From Pseudisothecium myosuroides (taxonomy: Eukaryota; Streptophyta; Bryopsida; Hypnales; Lembophyllaceae), in NCBI GenBank assembly GCA_951799445.1, contig OX637288.1, positions 32,157,288 through 32,221,287 on the forward strand: a stretch of 64,000 nt of DNA. Direction: 5' to 3'. This document shows positions 47,052-59,100 of the stretch, in pieces. How positions within the stretch are numbered: the first letter of the stretch is position 1; every line of letters starts with the position of its first letter. Below the pieces are notes generated by a model. That model was not told the origin of the DNA. It did no database searches and worked only from the letters and a program-made list of their open reading frames with translations. Both the position numbers and the translations under genes were made by a program.

Positions 47052-48027
47052 TTAACCCCAAAGTGACATTCAATTTCTGGGGTTCAAAAACATCATTGCT
47101 TTGAAGCTTTATGGATCTAAATGTCTTCAAGTTATACAAATCTCAACCGTACAATCTTGTAGTGTACATGTTTTAGATGACATATACAAAATTTGAAGTC
47201 ATTTGGCCACATAGATTGCAAGATCATAATGTTTTAGTGTTGAAAATAGATGCTGAAATTTTCCCAAAAACACATTTGGAGGTGAAGTTTGATTTCTAAA
47301 CCTACTCAAATGAAAAAACTTTACACTACAAAAGATTCAAAACTAGTATAAAAACACATTGCTGAAAAAAAATTCATTCAATTGAATCATTGTGTCTACA
47401 AAACGGCTTTGAAATGTCAAAAATCAACAAGAAAAAATGCAAAAAACACATCTAAAGCTTAACCTCCTTCTACTAGAATACTTCTCAGTCACTCATTTTG
47501 TCTTGGATTAACATGAAATTTTAGCCACAAAAACTAGACTAGTATGCGCAACTTTTCCAAAAAGAACTATTGAAAATGGACTATGCATGAAGAAGAAACA
47601 AGCCGCAAAAGTTCACTACACTCCAAAAATGGCAGGATTTTGAACTTCGAATTGCTCCCAAACATTCAAAACAACTTGGATTGACATGAAAACTTTATCA
47701 CAATAAGTATACTTCAAGGGGAACAAAATCCAACAAATTTTATTGAAAATGAGCAATGGATGAAGGAGATACAAGGCCCCAAAGTTGCAGCCCTAAAATG
47801 CAGTTTGGTGAACTCAAATTGAAGTTGTGAACTTTGATTGGCTTCCAAAAACTCAATACATCTTGGATTGATCTGAAAATTTTACCATACAAACTAGAAG
47901 GGAGAACGCAACTTTCTCAACAAGTCTTATTGAATTTGGACCTTGAATGAAAAAGTTACAGCACTTTGAATTGGACTTGAAACTCTGTGAGGACACTTTT
48001 TGTCCTCTTTGTCACTTTGGGGGTTAA
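47052..48027. mobile_element. TTAA-flanked element, 968 bp, CCCCAAAGTGACA ends
   Basis: The left boundary is TTAA-CCCCAAAGTGACA and the right TGTCACTTTGGGGG-TTAA, with inverted ends of about 13 bases apart from an extra G. A subterminal hairpin GAGGACACTTTTTGTCCTC lies at 47989-48007. The interior differs from the CCCCTAAA family but has similar length and composition. No transposase frame. Confidence 0.8.
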
Positions 48028-50970
48028 TGGGTCATTCCCTAAGTGATTGTGATGGGTCTTTTGCATGTCATAGGTTGGTTTACCTTATATGGAGTACTTA
48101 GGGCAAGGCATTTTGCATAGTTAAGGGTATGATCATCACTTTCATGGTCATATAGTAAGCGGCATAGTATTAGGTAACATTCACCAAAAATCGGTCAAAT
48201 AAGCAATGGAGGATGGTTCCTATTATTGAACTATCTATGAGGCGTAGGGAATCAAGCTTCTACTAGCATTTCTCATAGCAATGGCAACATGGACCTTAAT
48301 CATTGTCATGACACAAAATTCATCTAGCAAGTCTAGAATGCCATTGTAAGGTGCCATTGGGCTCTAGAAGACAATTTGTTTCGTTCATATAGTTACTTGT
48401 CTATGTGGAGTACTTACGGTAGATACATTCAACCACTTCACATAGCAAGTGCATGATAGTCACTTTGGTTACATAAGTGGTAATTAATTTTCACCTAAAA
48501 GGCTAAAAATAGTCAAATAAGCAATTGAGGATATTGTTGAACTATCCAAGTTAGATCTTGTTGGAAGTGAAAAAAGAGATGTTTGATTATCTTAATATTC
48601 ATTTTTTGGATACTTTGCACATAAATAAATTCCAAATTTTTGTAGTGTTGAAAATAGGTGCATGCTAAATCAACCCTAGCCCAATAGCCCATAAGCTGTA
48701 GGCTATCATGAATGGAAGCCTAAATATTATGCAAGAATATGTAATACAAGATGATTTTTAGAAAACAAGTCATAATTAGATGGAATTCTTTAGGTATTGT
48801 TTAGGTGTTTGGGATTGTAAAATTTTCCCCTACATAATAGAAAATTGTATTAATAATGTTTGAATATCAAAACAACTCAATATCAAAACCTGAAGCATAC
48901 ATGATCTAAGTACAATCATGACCATGTTCTAATAGTTGACATTGTGTAAAACTCTCAAAAAGTTTCCTCGAAAGTTTCTTCACATTTAAAAAAAAAATCT
49001 AGCTAATTTCATTTTTTTCACAAAATGTTGTGAAAAAAACTAACCTAAAGAAGACACACAATTACATCCCTGAAAAACAAATATAAAATGTTTTATTCAT
49101 AAATAGTCACTCAAAATGGGAGCGTTTAGAGTTGCGGATTTTGAGTTCAATTGATGATAAGGTGTACACAAACTAGTTAATTATATGGGCACTTGTAAGA
49201 ATTCTCAAGAGCTTTGTCTAAACTCAATCCTTGATTGTTTAAACGTCCCAATTCTTGGAACTAGAATCCCAAGCATCAACAACGGCCTACAAATTGAGCT
49301 GGAGCACCAACTGATCAAAAATTCAAAACTGATCAACTACAATCAATATTTCAATTTGGGAAAGTTAGTAATCAATTAGATTGTTGCCATCTCCAAATTT
49401 ATTTGTTGCTCTTTATTCGGTGATGAGAGACATTATTTACACATTAACACTAGACAAAATTCCTCCAAGTTGGATCGTGATCAACCATGCTCAATGAAGG
49501 GTCTAGAAAGAAGTGCATCATAATGTTAAAGCAACTTCAATGAAAAAGAACATGTCTCTTTTTATCAAATGAAAAACTATCAACAATCATGAAATGGCCT
49601 CTATTGAGGTTATATTTAGTTAAAACATCATACGGTGAAAACACCCATTTTTGCCAATTCCATCACAATGTACCAACATAATACATTCTTACTACAAAAA
49701 TGTGCACCATTGGTACATCATGACGGAATTGGGTGTAGAAATGGGAATGAGTGTTTCCACCTTATAGAAATCTTGAACAAAGTTTCTTGTCTCCAATACT
49801 AAAAAAGCATTTTATTATGTAGTAGTTCACAAATTGCTTATATGGGTAGTGTGGCGCAAATCTGTAGACAAAAAATTGTGACATATATCTTCACAAAGGA
49901 CTAATTTCAAGTCACAAACTAAGACAGGTTAAGATTTTGAATTCAGCACGCATCAAATTATTGGAGTTGATTGCCAATTTAACAAAATTGACATTCAGTT
50001 GAATATTGCCATTTTGACACATTCATTGTCTGGAACATGCCATTAATTTTGAGAATACGACGGTATGATTTAGACTTAAATTCCCTGTCTGATTAATTTA
50101 TTTAGCTACCTCGGATACGTTGTCCTTCAAATAACTTCCAATCCTCCATCCGGTCGAGCAAGCTAACTTGAGTTCACACGAAGTGTCAATGACAAATTTA
50201 TAATTCTTCTACTGTGTGCGAAACATGCTGGCAAACAAAACCTTAACTGACAATGCATGTGAACAATAAAAAAGGAAGATGGCGTATAGCACGATACTTG
50301 GAGTATATGATTAACCTGGATTACAACTGCCATTAATTGATGGTTAGAAATTGCTTCTACGTAACTACATCTAATTTCGACTGCTTTCTAAAATCGCACT
50401 GGAGAATTACGAACAATACTGAACATTAATTTACTTCTGGAAAGCCACACTTACAAGATTTCACTACTGTAGCTCAGAAAAGCATTCCCGCAAAACCATT
50501 TGCACTCCAGATTTTTTCATATAAGAACTGTTTTATGGTGCAGGTTCACATGCACACACACTCTCCTATCAAATGAACGTCGGTTCAGCATGAAATATAA
50601 TTCTGATGTAGAATCGTAATGTTCAACAATTTGGCAAAAAAAGAGGGTTACAGCTACCTTGGGAATATAAGGACGAAGCTAAGCGACGATCCTCCAGTGA
50701 TTCTGAGCGACGAACACTCACGGTCGCCCTGGAGTATCTCAGTCATTTCGGAAGAGATGAATATATCCATCTCAGGTAGAAATGGGACCAATACAGACAC
50801 ACGGAACTGCTGCAGACAATCACTGTACAAGCTCTTTGCCTGAATTACTTTATACGATCACTGTTCACCTGTGATTGTGATCCCATTCCGTTCATCATAT
50901 CCCAAAGCGCGAACTTCATAATTTGCTCAAGACCTCAAGCTGCTCAAAACCAATCACCAACGATTGTGGA
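48028..50970. other. Intergenic; gene-like composition after about 50100
   Basis: 48028-50000 is AT-rich and empty. From about 50100 the sequence becomes less AT-rich, probably the promoter side of the ubiquitin-like gene. The plus frame at 50619-50843 has no known domain. Confidence 0.4.
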
Positions 50971-50976
50971 GGAGAA

Positions 50977-51061
50977 TTGAACTGGCGGTAAGTGAAGTCA
51001 GAGCATTGTGACCCGATGGAAATGAAAAAAAAATGGTTGAACTGGCGGTAAGTGAAGTCAG
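50977..51061. repeat. Direct repeat in the upstream region of the ubiquitin-like gene
   Basis: A 25-base block beginning ttgaactggcggtaagtgaa occurs at 50977 and again at 51037, exactly 60 bases apart. Its position about 350-430 bases upstream of the start codon makes a duplicated regulatory site possible. Confidence 0.75.
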
Positions 51062-51403
51062 TCGGGGCTTACTACAGTAATGTCTGCAAACGCGCAGCTT
51101 GCGTGGTGCACAGAATTTCCCGGCACATGGTACAGACTCCGATAGGGTAGTATGCACCCCAAGCTCATCAATCCCCGACTAGTTAACTTACCCCAGCCAC
51201 CCTAATCTCCAAACCCAAACCGAGCTCCTCTCAAACCAGTTTCGGGACACAACACGGGACACAACAACAAACCTTGTATGAATAGTTGCAGCAACCTTTG
51301 CACCCCAGAGCTCCCACACACAACACGACACACCAAAGCTCCTTCAATTCAGTCCCCAATCGGGACACAATCCCGTACGTGTGTAGCATTGCATCCCGGC
51401 AAG

Positions 51404-51928
51404 ATGCAGATCTTTTTGATGACGTTGAATGGGAAATCTATCACACTAGAGGTTGAGAGCAGCGACACTGTCGAGAGCTTGAAATCCAAGGTGCAGTTCC
51501 GTGAAGGCCTCCCTCCGGAGCTTCAACGCCTCATTTTCTCGAGGAAGCAAATGGAAGACGGCCTTACTCTCGCCGACTACCACGTGGAGAAAGGGAGCAC
51601 TTTGCACTTGGTGATGCGCATGCTAGGAGGAGCAGGAGGAGGAGGAGGGAGTGCTAACAACAATGGTCCTGGTTCAGTGGCCATGGAGGTGCAAGTGTTT
51701 GTGAAAAATTTGAGTGGGAGGACGTTGACGATAGACGTGGATTTGGAGAGGCATACGGTGCTGGACGTGAAGAAGATGATCGAGGAGAGACAGAAAATCC
51801 TGCCCGATTCGCAGAGGCTGATTTATTGTGGGAAGGAGTTGGAGGACGCGTCTTTGTTGAAGGAGTCTAAGGTGGGGGCAAATGCGACGCTGCATCTCGT
51901 GGTGCGGTTGCCTGGTGGGGGATGCTGA
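51404..51928 (+). CDS. Tandem diverged ubiquitin-like protein, 174 aa, ends GGGC
   Basis: Start chosen at 51404, where [20 protein letters not shown] aligns with ubiquitin residue 1. Domain 1 (1-76) is diverged from ubiquitin throughout. It keeps the L8-I44-V70 patch and H68 and lysines 11, 27, 29, 48 and 63, but K6 is Met, K33 is Arg and R74 is Leu. Its GG76 runs into a glycine linker, so it may not be cleaved like polyubiquitin. Domain 2 (about 95-174; [41 protein letters not shown]) ends in RLPGGGC. Removing GC or C would expose GG, as for a conjugatable modifier. Two unlike ubiquitin folds in tandem recall animal ISG15 or FAT10, by architecture only. No intron in the coding region. It could instead be a decaying polyubiquitin gene, but the frame is fully open and has GC-rich codons. 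Confidence 0.85.
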   Translation: MQIFLMTLNGKSITLEVESSDTVESLKSKVQFREGLPPELQRLIFSRKQMEDGLTLADYHVEKGSTLHLVMRMLGGAGGGGGSANNNGPGSVAMEVQVFVKNLSGRTLTIDVDLERHTVLDVKKMIEERQKILPDSQRLIYCGKELEDASLLKESKVGANATLHLVVRLPGGGC

Positions 51929-51989
51929 AGATTTGTGTCGCAGCAAGTTGATCATTCTGCCTGTGCTCTTGGTTGGTTGTTTTGCTCGG

Positions 51990-53060
51990 GTTTAGTTATT
52001 ACATGTTTAGGTTGTCTCTCTCGAAGTAGTATCGATTCAATTCGGAGATGGAAGTTGAAAGGCAAAGTTGAGGGCTTTCTAGTTAGGCTACTGACAGCTG
52101 CTGCCGACTGAATCCCAGTTGCAACATGCACCGTCCCTTCAGAATTTGAAGTTCTTCTATGAATTTTGCTTCTCGAATGTTGGTATCGGTGATCAGTAAA
52201 TTTTTGGGATGGTTTCCGAGTCAATTTGCAGCATATATAAGTTTTGTGGAGGTACGGTTGCTTAATTGTTTTTTTGGGGTTTATTGATACAAATTTTGGT
52301 TAGTTTAGGTTAATTGTCTCGCAGATAGACGTGATTTGGGGATGGAATTAATTTGGAAGGCAAAGTTTTGGCTTTCTGTTTGTGCTGCCGACTTAATTTA
52401 TGGATCCCCTGTTGCAACACCATCCCTTGTGATACATTAGTACGTTAGAGGAAGGTACGAGAGGTTCTGATCCTTTTTTTTTCATCCCTCGATGTACTGT
52501 TGGTGACTTGGTGTCGGTGTTCAATAAAAACTTCAAGATGGTTTCCAAGCCACTTTGTGGGATCCGTTTTGTGAAGGTGTGGTTGCGTGTTGATCTTTTT
52601 GAAGTGATTACTCGGGAGCTTCGTGCTCTCCATAAGTTCGAAATGAAGCCCTGTTTGAGCTACCGACAGCTACCGACTGAATCCCCTGTTGCAACACCGT
52701 CTCGTCTGTACATTAGACTTAGAGGAAGGCACGGGCAGCTTTTTCAAAGAATTTCAGTCCTTGAATGTTGGTGACTCTGTTCAATAAATTTTCCTAAATG
52801 GATTCCGATCTACTTCGCATTATAAGTTTTGTGCTGTCAATCTTTTATAGCGATTACAGGAGTTTCATGGTCTCCTTCTCTCCGAAATTGAGCGCTTCCT
52901 GTTTGTGCTACCGAAAGCTACCGACTGAACCCCCTGTTGCAATTAACGGCGTACCATCCCTTGTGTATATTTGGAAGGTAGCTCGAACTCCTCAAATATT
53001 ATGTCTGTGCAATTCAATCAATTTTCTAGATGGATACCGAAGTACTTCGACTTCACAGTT
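51990..53060 (+). repeat. About four decayed tandem copies of a 3' UTR segment
   Basis: A block with ctaccgactgaatcccctgt-tgcaaca, then an accatccctt motif, gaatgttggtg and gttcaataaa, recurs with the tgaatccc point at about 52109, 52400, 52678 and 52927. The spacing is thus about 250-290 bases. The first copy directly follows the ubiquitin-like stop codon. gttcaataaa at about 52519 and 52776 resembles a poly(A) signal context. The 3' end of the gene has therefore been tandemly duplicated, and the copies have drifted. Confidence 0.8.
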
Positions 53061-54397
53061 AGAACAAGTTTTTGGCAAGCTTGTTCACAGGAAGCTCTGC
53101 CCTGCAGGCATTGTACTCCAAATCCCCTCCAAAGAAACAAAGAAATGTTACAAATTGTTGTTCACAGGGAATGTCACTCTCACAGGGAAATGTGAGACAG
53201 GGAATTTTAAGGGAGTTTTAAGGGGGAAATTTGTGCATTTTTAGTGTTATTTGAAGATGTCCCCACCTCAAAATCAACTTAATTTGTAAATTCAGTAATC
53301 TAGAATGTAGATTTAAGCCTCTAAAATCTAATTTTAATGTAGATTTTAGTTTGCATAATCAATTCAGTTTGTAGATTTTGGAAGCCGATATCTAACAGAT
53401 TTGTACATTTCAGAATTTTTAGTCTAGACCGTTAGCTAGACTTCAATAGTTCAAAATATTAGTGATATGTAGATTTCATTTGTTTGAACATTTTACAATT
53501 TCATGTACTGGGAAATTTCTGAGATTTCTAAAATGTACCAACTGTAGAAATGTTAGATTTCTAAGAATTGAATACATTGCTTTAAAGATTGATAACTTAC
53601 AAGTCTTATGTGTCCAACTTCATGGCACCCTCGACAATCGATATGGGACAATTTGAATCTTCTAAAATCTACCAAATATTAGGTGGAAACAACATTGAAA
53701 TGTACGATGTGTCAATGTGTCAATGTGTTGCAAAGTCTACCAATTTGGATTGCATATAAGGGATTTGGGGGAAATTTATGAAAATCCTTGCAAAGAAAAC
53801 CCACAATTTCCTTTTGCATAGAAACTCTTTGAAGATAGCTCCATGATGACATTAGAACACATGAAATCATAAAAACTAAGGAAAACTTGCAACAAAACCT
53901 ACATAATCTCCAAAATAGTTGCAGGGAATTCCAAAAGGGTTCGCTATGGTTTGTCGATCTTATTTGACTTGATTACAGATTGAATTTTCATGTTGCTGGG
54001 GAATGGAGACTAGGAGACTGGGACGAAATTGTTGCTTTGGGAGGTGGACGAGATGCCATAGAGATTGCGTAGCCTTTGGAAAGCTTTTTGGTTTGTTGAA
54101 TTGTTCAAAAGGAATGACTGCTGTTTGCAATAGCCTGTGCAATTGTGAAACAGGTGTTGTTTGTTGGGAAATAAAGTTTGCATTCCCATTATAGACCACC
54201 TTGTTCCCAATTGTGTCGCAGTCTACATTTGTCAACATTGTAGTCTGAAAATGTTGGATAGATGTAGATAGGGACACAATTGGGAAGAGGGTCCAAGATG
54301 GGTATGTATAACAAAATTACTTATTGGTAGCCAATTTTGATGAATCTACCATTTGGTAGGTCTACTTGTTTAGTAACTAATTGATTCTTAACTTTAA
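53061..54397. other. Intergenic, nothing recognised
   Basis: AT-rich, with only short frames on both strands and no domains. Confidence 0.45.
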
Positions 54398-54439
54398 CTC
54401 TTGTGTCTTCAAACATACATATGTTTGAAGACACAAGAG
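54398..54439. repeat. Perfect 20-bp-arm palindrome
   Basis: CTCTTGTGTCTTCAAACATA and its exact complement are separated by two bases (CA). No mismatch in 20 base pairs. No flanking duplication or gene was recognised. Confidence 0.93.
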
Positions 54440-55064
54440 AGACAGCATCTTGTACATGGATGATGAATGCTTTTAAGAGAGTATTATTGTGTGAGCTATA
54501 TAAACAAAGGAAGTTCATCCAAGTATGTTGATTATGTCTAGGTGGGAAGAAATGAAAAACTTGAAAGAATCAATTTTATGTTTGGAGTCCTCTCAAGTTA
54601 TAATTTTATTTTGCCTCAATTCCCTCAAACAATCAAAAGCTCAGGATCTTCATCTTTTATCCTTCTAGACTCAGTGGCTATAGGGTGTTTCATGCTTTGC
54701 ACGTCAAATAGATTGGAATACTAAATTATCACACCTAACTATGCCCACATAAACATTTGAGTTTGTTTTTCATTTGTTGAGTTGTATTTGTTTATTGAGT
54801 CTTGTTGGCAATTACAAGAGGATTTTACATTAGAAAAAATTTTGGGACTCCAGAGGGCTGCTCCAAAGTGACCAAATTAGTCTATTAAAATTTGCTTCTG
54901 ACATTTGCGAAAGTTGCTAAAGTGAGCAGTCAGCTGCTCTGACTTTTGCGAAAATAGCCAAAACATGACATTTTCGCAAATACAAAATGTGTTCGCAGTT
55001 TTTATTTATTTTTTAAAACACATGGACCATTGTATCTGCAGTTCTTAATGTTACAAACGGTATT

Positions 55065-55285
55065 AAAACTTAATTTTTTTTCAATTAACTCAAACTAAAT
55101 CCAATTAAGCCAAATTCTGTGGCTTGATGAGATTTAACTTGAGTTAATTGAAAAAAATTAAGTTTAAAATAAGCCAAATTAAGTGGCTTATTTTAAACCA
55201 AGATGAATTTAATTTATTTCAATTAAACCAAATTAAGTAAGTGGCTATTGGAGCTAGTAGGCAAAGGCTACTAGCTTCAATAGCC
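55065..55285. repeat. Series of three hairpins
   Basis: Three consecutive inverted repeats. First, cttaattttttttcaattaa with ttaattgaaaaaaattaag (about 55069-55166). Second, tttaaaataagcca with tggcttattttaaa (about 55164-55198). Third, ggctattggagctagtag with ctactagcttcaatagcc (55242-55285). They stop directly at the next element. Confidence 0.8.
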
Positions 55286-55287
55286 AT

Positions 55288-55517
55288 TTAACCCTTGAAC
55301 GCCGAGGCGGACGTTTTGTGTCCGATGGATGACAAGGAATCAAATTGTATAGGACATAAGTGTAACTAGTCATCCTCGAAATTTGTTGTAAAAAGGGAAG
55401 ATCTTCTATAGTAGTTTGACTTGCAATGAGTACTTTTGCAATTTTGGAGGCTAATGATTCACATGATAATAGAAAAGGATGATTTCGAGGGTCACCCCTT
55501 CGATGTTTAAGGGCTAA
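55288..55517. mobile_element. Short TTAA-type element, about 222 bp
   Basis: The left boundary is TTAA-CCCTTGAACGCCGAGG and the right CCTTCGATGTTTAAGGG-CTAA. The right target copy has one change, and the ends are inverted with mismatches. A subterminal GGAC...GTCC pair lies at 55309-55323. It is non-coding and probably an older or internally deleted member of the TTAA group. Confidence 0.62.
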
Positions 55518-56169
55518 TAAAATTGTGAGCAAAATGTAAAGAAGAGCTCTTTATGAAAGTGGGGTAGTGGTAGGGTTTACAATGCATGTGGGATATATGA
55601 ATTGGAAGGAGAAGGAACTCCACCACTCATAGTGAAGAGAAACTAAAAATAATATTAAAATTCGAATTCTGTACCTCATTTAGGCATAGTAGCTAAACTT
55701 TTTTGAAAAAGCTTTCAACTAAGAAAAATTGAGGAATGAAGCAAAGTTTTTAACCCAAAAATCCGTTTGAGATTTCAAATCTCCATGAAAAAGTTATGGA
55801 CAAAATTCAAACCGGATGTTTGAAAGAATATTTTCTTTGAAATGTTTGAGATATTTGGAATTCAAGGAACATTTTCTTTGAGGATCATTTTGATTTTCTT
55901 TGAGGATTTCTAATATTTTGATTTTTGTTGAACATTTTCTTTGAAAGAACATTTTCTTTTTGTAGTGCAAATTTTTTCCTAGGTAATGGTTTTTTTTCCT
56001 AAAAAAAAATGTGCACATTGATGTTTCTTAAATATTTGTACAATAAAATTAAAAAAATTCATCACCAATATTTTTCAATCATTCATTTTGTATCACAATA
56101 AGAAACCCAAAACATAATTTACTAAAAATAAAAAATAATTTTTTGAAATTGAAATTTATCATGTTGATC
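55518..56169. other. AT-rich intergenic with a short decayed repeat
   Basis: gaacattttctttga is repeated loosely between about 55828 and 55960. Nothing else was recognised. Confidence 0.5.
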
Positions 56170-59100
56170 AAGATTGCATAAAAATGGAAGGCCAATCGAC
56201 TAAAAGAACATGAGACGGCGCTTTGCAAGCTGCTTGACCAGAGAAATGGCCAGCTCCAGCTAGACCCACACTCGTCCCAATGAAGTTAGCCACATCAAGT
56301 CCAAACTAGCCAATTTAGAGAATCACAAACTCGAAGGTAGAAAAGTGGGATCTAGGGCTCGCTGGAGATTATTTGGTAACCGTCTTACAGCTGAATTCTT
56401 CCAAGCCATCAAGGAGGTTCCGCAGACGTCATCCATCACCGAGCTTCTTAACCATCAAGGAGTAGCTAGACAGGGCATCAATGAAATGGATCATATTTGT
56501 TCCACCTTTTACTCTAAGCTTTACTCACAAGAACCAATAACCCCTCAGATTGTCAAAGATCGGGATTCCATCCTTTCATGTGTTTTTAACAAGTTCAGCC
56601 CGGAAATGGCCAGTCAATTGGAAGCACCGCTTTCAAAAGATGAACTCTATTTGGCTATGAAACAAATGGCCTCAGGTCGTAGTCCAAGACCTGATGGGGT
56701 TACTCTTGACTTCTTCATGAAATTTTGGGATTTAATAGGTGACTCAGTACAAGTATGATTCAGGCATCAATAGTTCAAGGCCGGCTCCGTGCAGGGATGA
56801 CATCTTGGGTAATTGCCCTTCTTAATAAAGAAGGCGACCAAGCCAATCTATCCAATTGGCGGCCAATCACTTTGCTCAATGTCTCATATAAGATTTTGGC
56901 AAAAACACTTCAATTGAGATTACAAAGCTTACTTCAAGAGGTCATAAGTATGGATCAGTCTGCCTTTTTGCCGCTTAGATACATATTAGACAATGTGTTA
57001 TTACAGTATGAGACTGTCCAGTGGGCTAAAGAATCTCATCAAGATCTTATATTCCTAAAACTTGACTTTACAAAGGCATATGATACAGTCTTATGGAATT
57101 TTTTTTTGGTGTTATGAAGAAGATAGGCATCCCTGATGCCTTCACCCACATCATCCAAATGTTACTCTAGGATGCTTCGGCATCTATCTCAATTAATGGT
57201 AAAATTTCAAGCTCGTTCAACATCCAGCGTGGAGTACGCCAAGGGTGTCCTTTGGCTCCCTACCTGTTTCTATTGGTTGGGGAAGCCTTCAACATGGCTG
57301 CTAAGGAAGATCAGCGTTTAGGTAAAATACAGGGCATCCAACTACCCAAGACGGAGGACTGTCAACTCCTCTCTCAGTACGCAGATGATAATGGGAGCTC
57401 TATTATAGGCCAAGAAATATTCTTGAAGAATATGGTGGATCTCATTCACCGTTTTGGCTCTGCATTAGGTCTGATTATTAACTAGACCAAGAGTGCAGGA
57501 TATTGGTTCTCACATATCCTTCCCCATGACTGGTTGAATGATTTTGGGATTACTTGGGCCCCTCTTCATTCTCCATCTAAATTATTAGGAGCTCCTTTTG
57601 GTGTTTCATTGGAGACTGCCAATGTGGACATGTTTTTACAACAGAAGATTACCAAGAAGTTGAAGTACTGGACAACCCAACGCCTCTCCTTGGGTGGGCG
57701 AGCAATTGTGATAAATGCAATTCTCTTCTCGTCTATTTACTACTTCATGGCAATTTGGTGTGGCTCTATTCAAGCCATTAGGACAGCTAGGGGTAGTATG
57801 CGCAACTATTTGTGGAGTGGCTCCGAACACTTGTCTCGGACCAGGGTCAGTTGGGAAGATTGTTGCTTGCCGAAATCAACTGGTGGCTTCCAACTACTTG
57901 ACCCAGAACTGTCCCTCAATGCCTTACTAGCTAAGTGGGTCTTGTATGCCATAGAACCTGGTATTTTTGGACTTAAGACTCTTCTTCAATACCGAATTCA
58001 TTGTATGAAACCACACCCAAAGTCTGGATTTTGGTTCTCTTTTGTTATGTGGCTTATGGTACAAAGACCTTTAGTGTCCAAAGGGTCGAGAGTATGGAAT
58101 CGCATCTCCTCAGCATAGAAGAAGCTTGTGAAACACATTCAATTAGTTCCACCTACTAATGCATCTGAGGTTCTTTTTACTAACATTTAATGGTCAACAA
58201 GCTTTATAGGTTCCAATTTTAATTTTTCTGTCAATCGAGCACGAGTCTTTGCTAGGGCAGGACTTCGGACCATTGGAGATTTATGGGATGCTAATGCTAG
58301 TGAGTTTAAGACATGGAAGACCATCTCAAAGGAGTTCCCATTTACTACTATGGAGCACCACCATTGGTTCTTTTTGATCTCTCAGATCCCTCATATTTGG
58401 CTTCAATTTTTAAATGACCAGTCATGTTTAGCTTCCGTAGGAGATTGGGCCGGCCTCTACTCCATGCCTGATGACGCACTTCCGAAGATCACATGGTTGG
58501 TATCTGAATCCAACCCTATGTTATTCGGTCCCCAAATTCAAGATATTTCTTTGAGCTTAGGTGATTCTACTTGTGCCACCGTGGGCATCCACTCTAGACA
58601 GTTATCTCTCCTTCTAGATGTAGCAGCTGCCTCGGTTCATAGAGGCGTTGTGCGGAGAATTCGTGTTGTCCAAGTTAAGAAAGGAAGAAGACGTCCATCC
58701 AAGTTCTTGTTCTCAGGTCCCATTCCGTCTCTTCAGTATGATCCAGGGTGATGGAAGTGGTCCAATGGCAAACCACTCATAGAGTATACGGCTGCCCTTG
58801 GTCGTAAGCTACTTACAACCTCAACCCAGCTAAAGCGTCCCATAGCAGCGAAATGGCCCACCTCCTTCCGGATTCCTATGCCCCACGTTGGAGAGATATT
58901 TGGATCAAAGCCCGCCCTCAAAAGGACGCGGCCTTTATTTGGTCAATTTGGCACAATGTTGTTGCTGTTAACTCATGGCGGGCTCAAATTGCTCCAGGGA
59001 TTGATGCGAATTGTGTTTGTTGCAACTCTCTTATCATAGAGACACCTATACATAGGTTCTTTGAGTGCTCGAGATCCCAAGAAATTTGGGAATATACACT

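Noticed and set aside
53960..54277. Overlapping frames near 54.0-54.3 kb
   Set aside because: Frames exist on both strands with no domain and AT-rich codons; no gene is supported.
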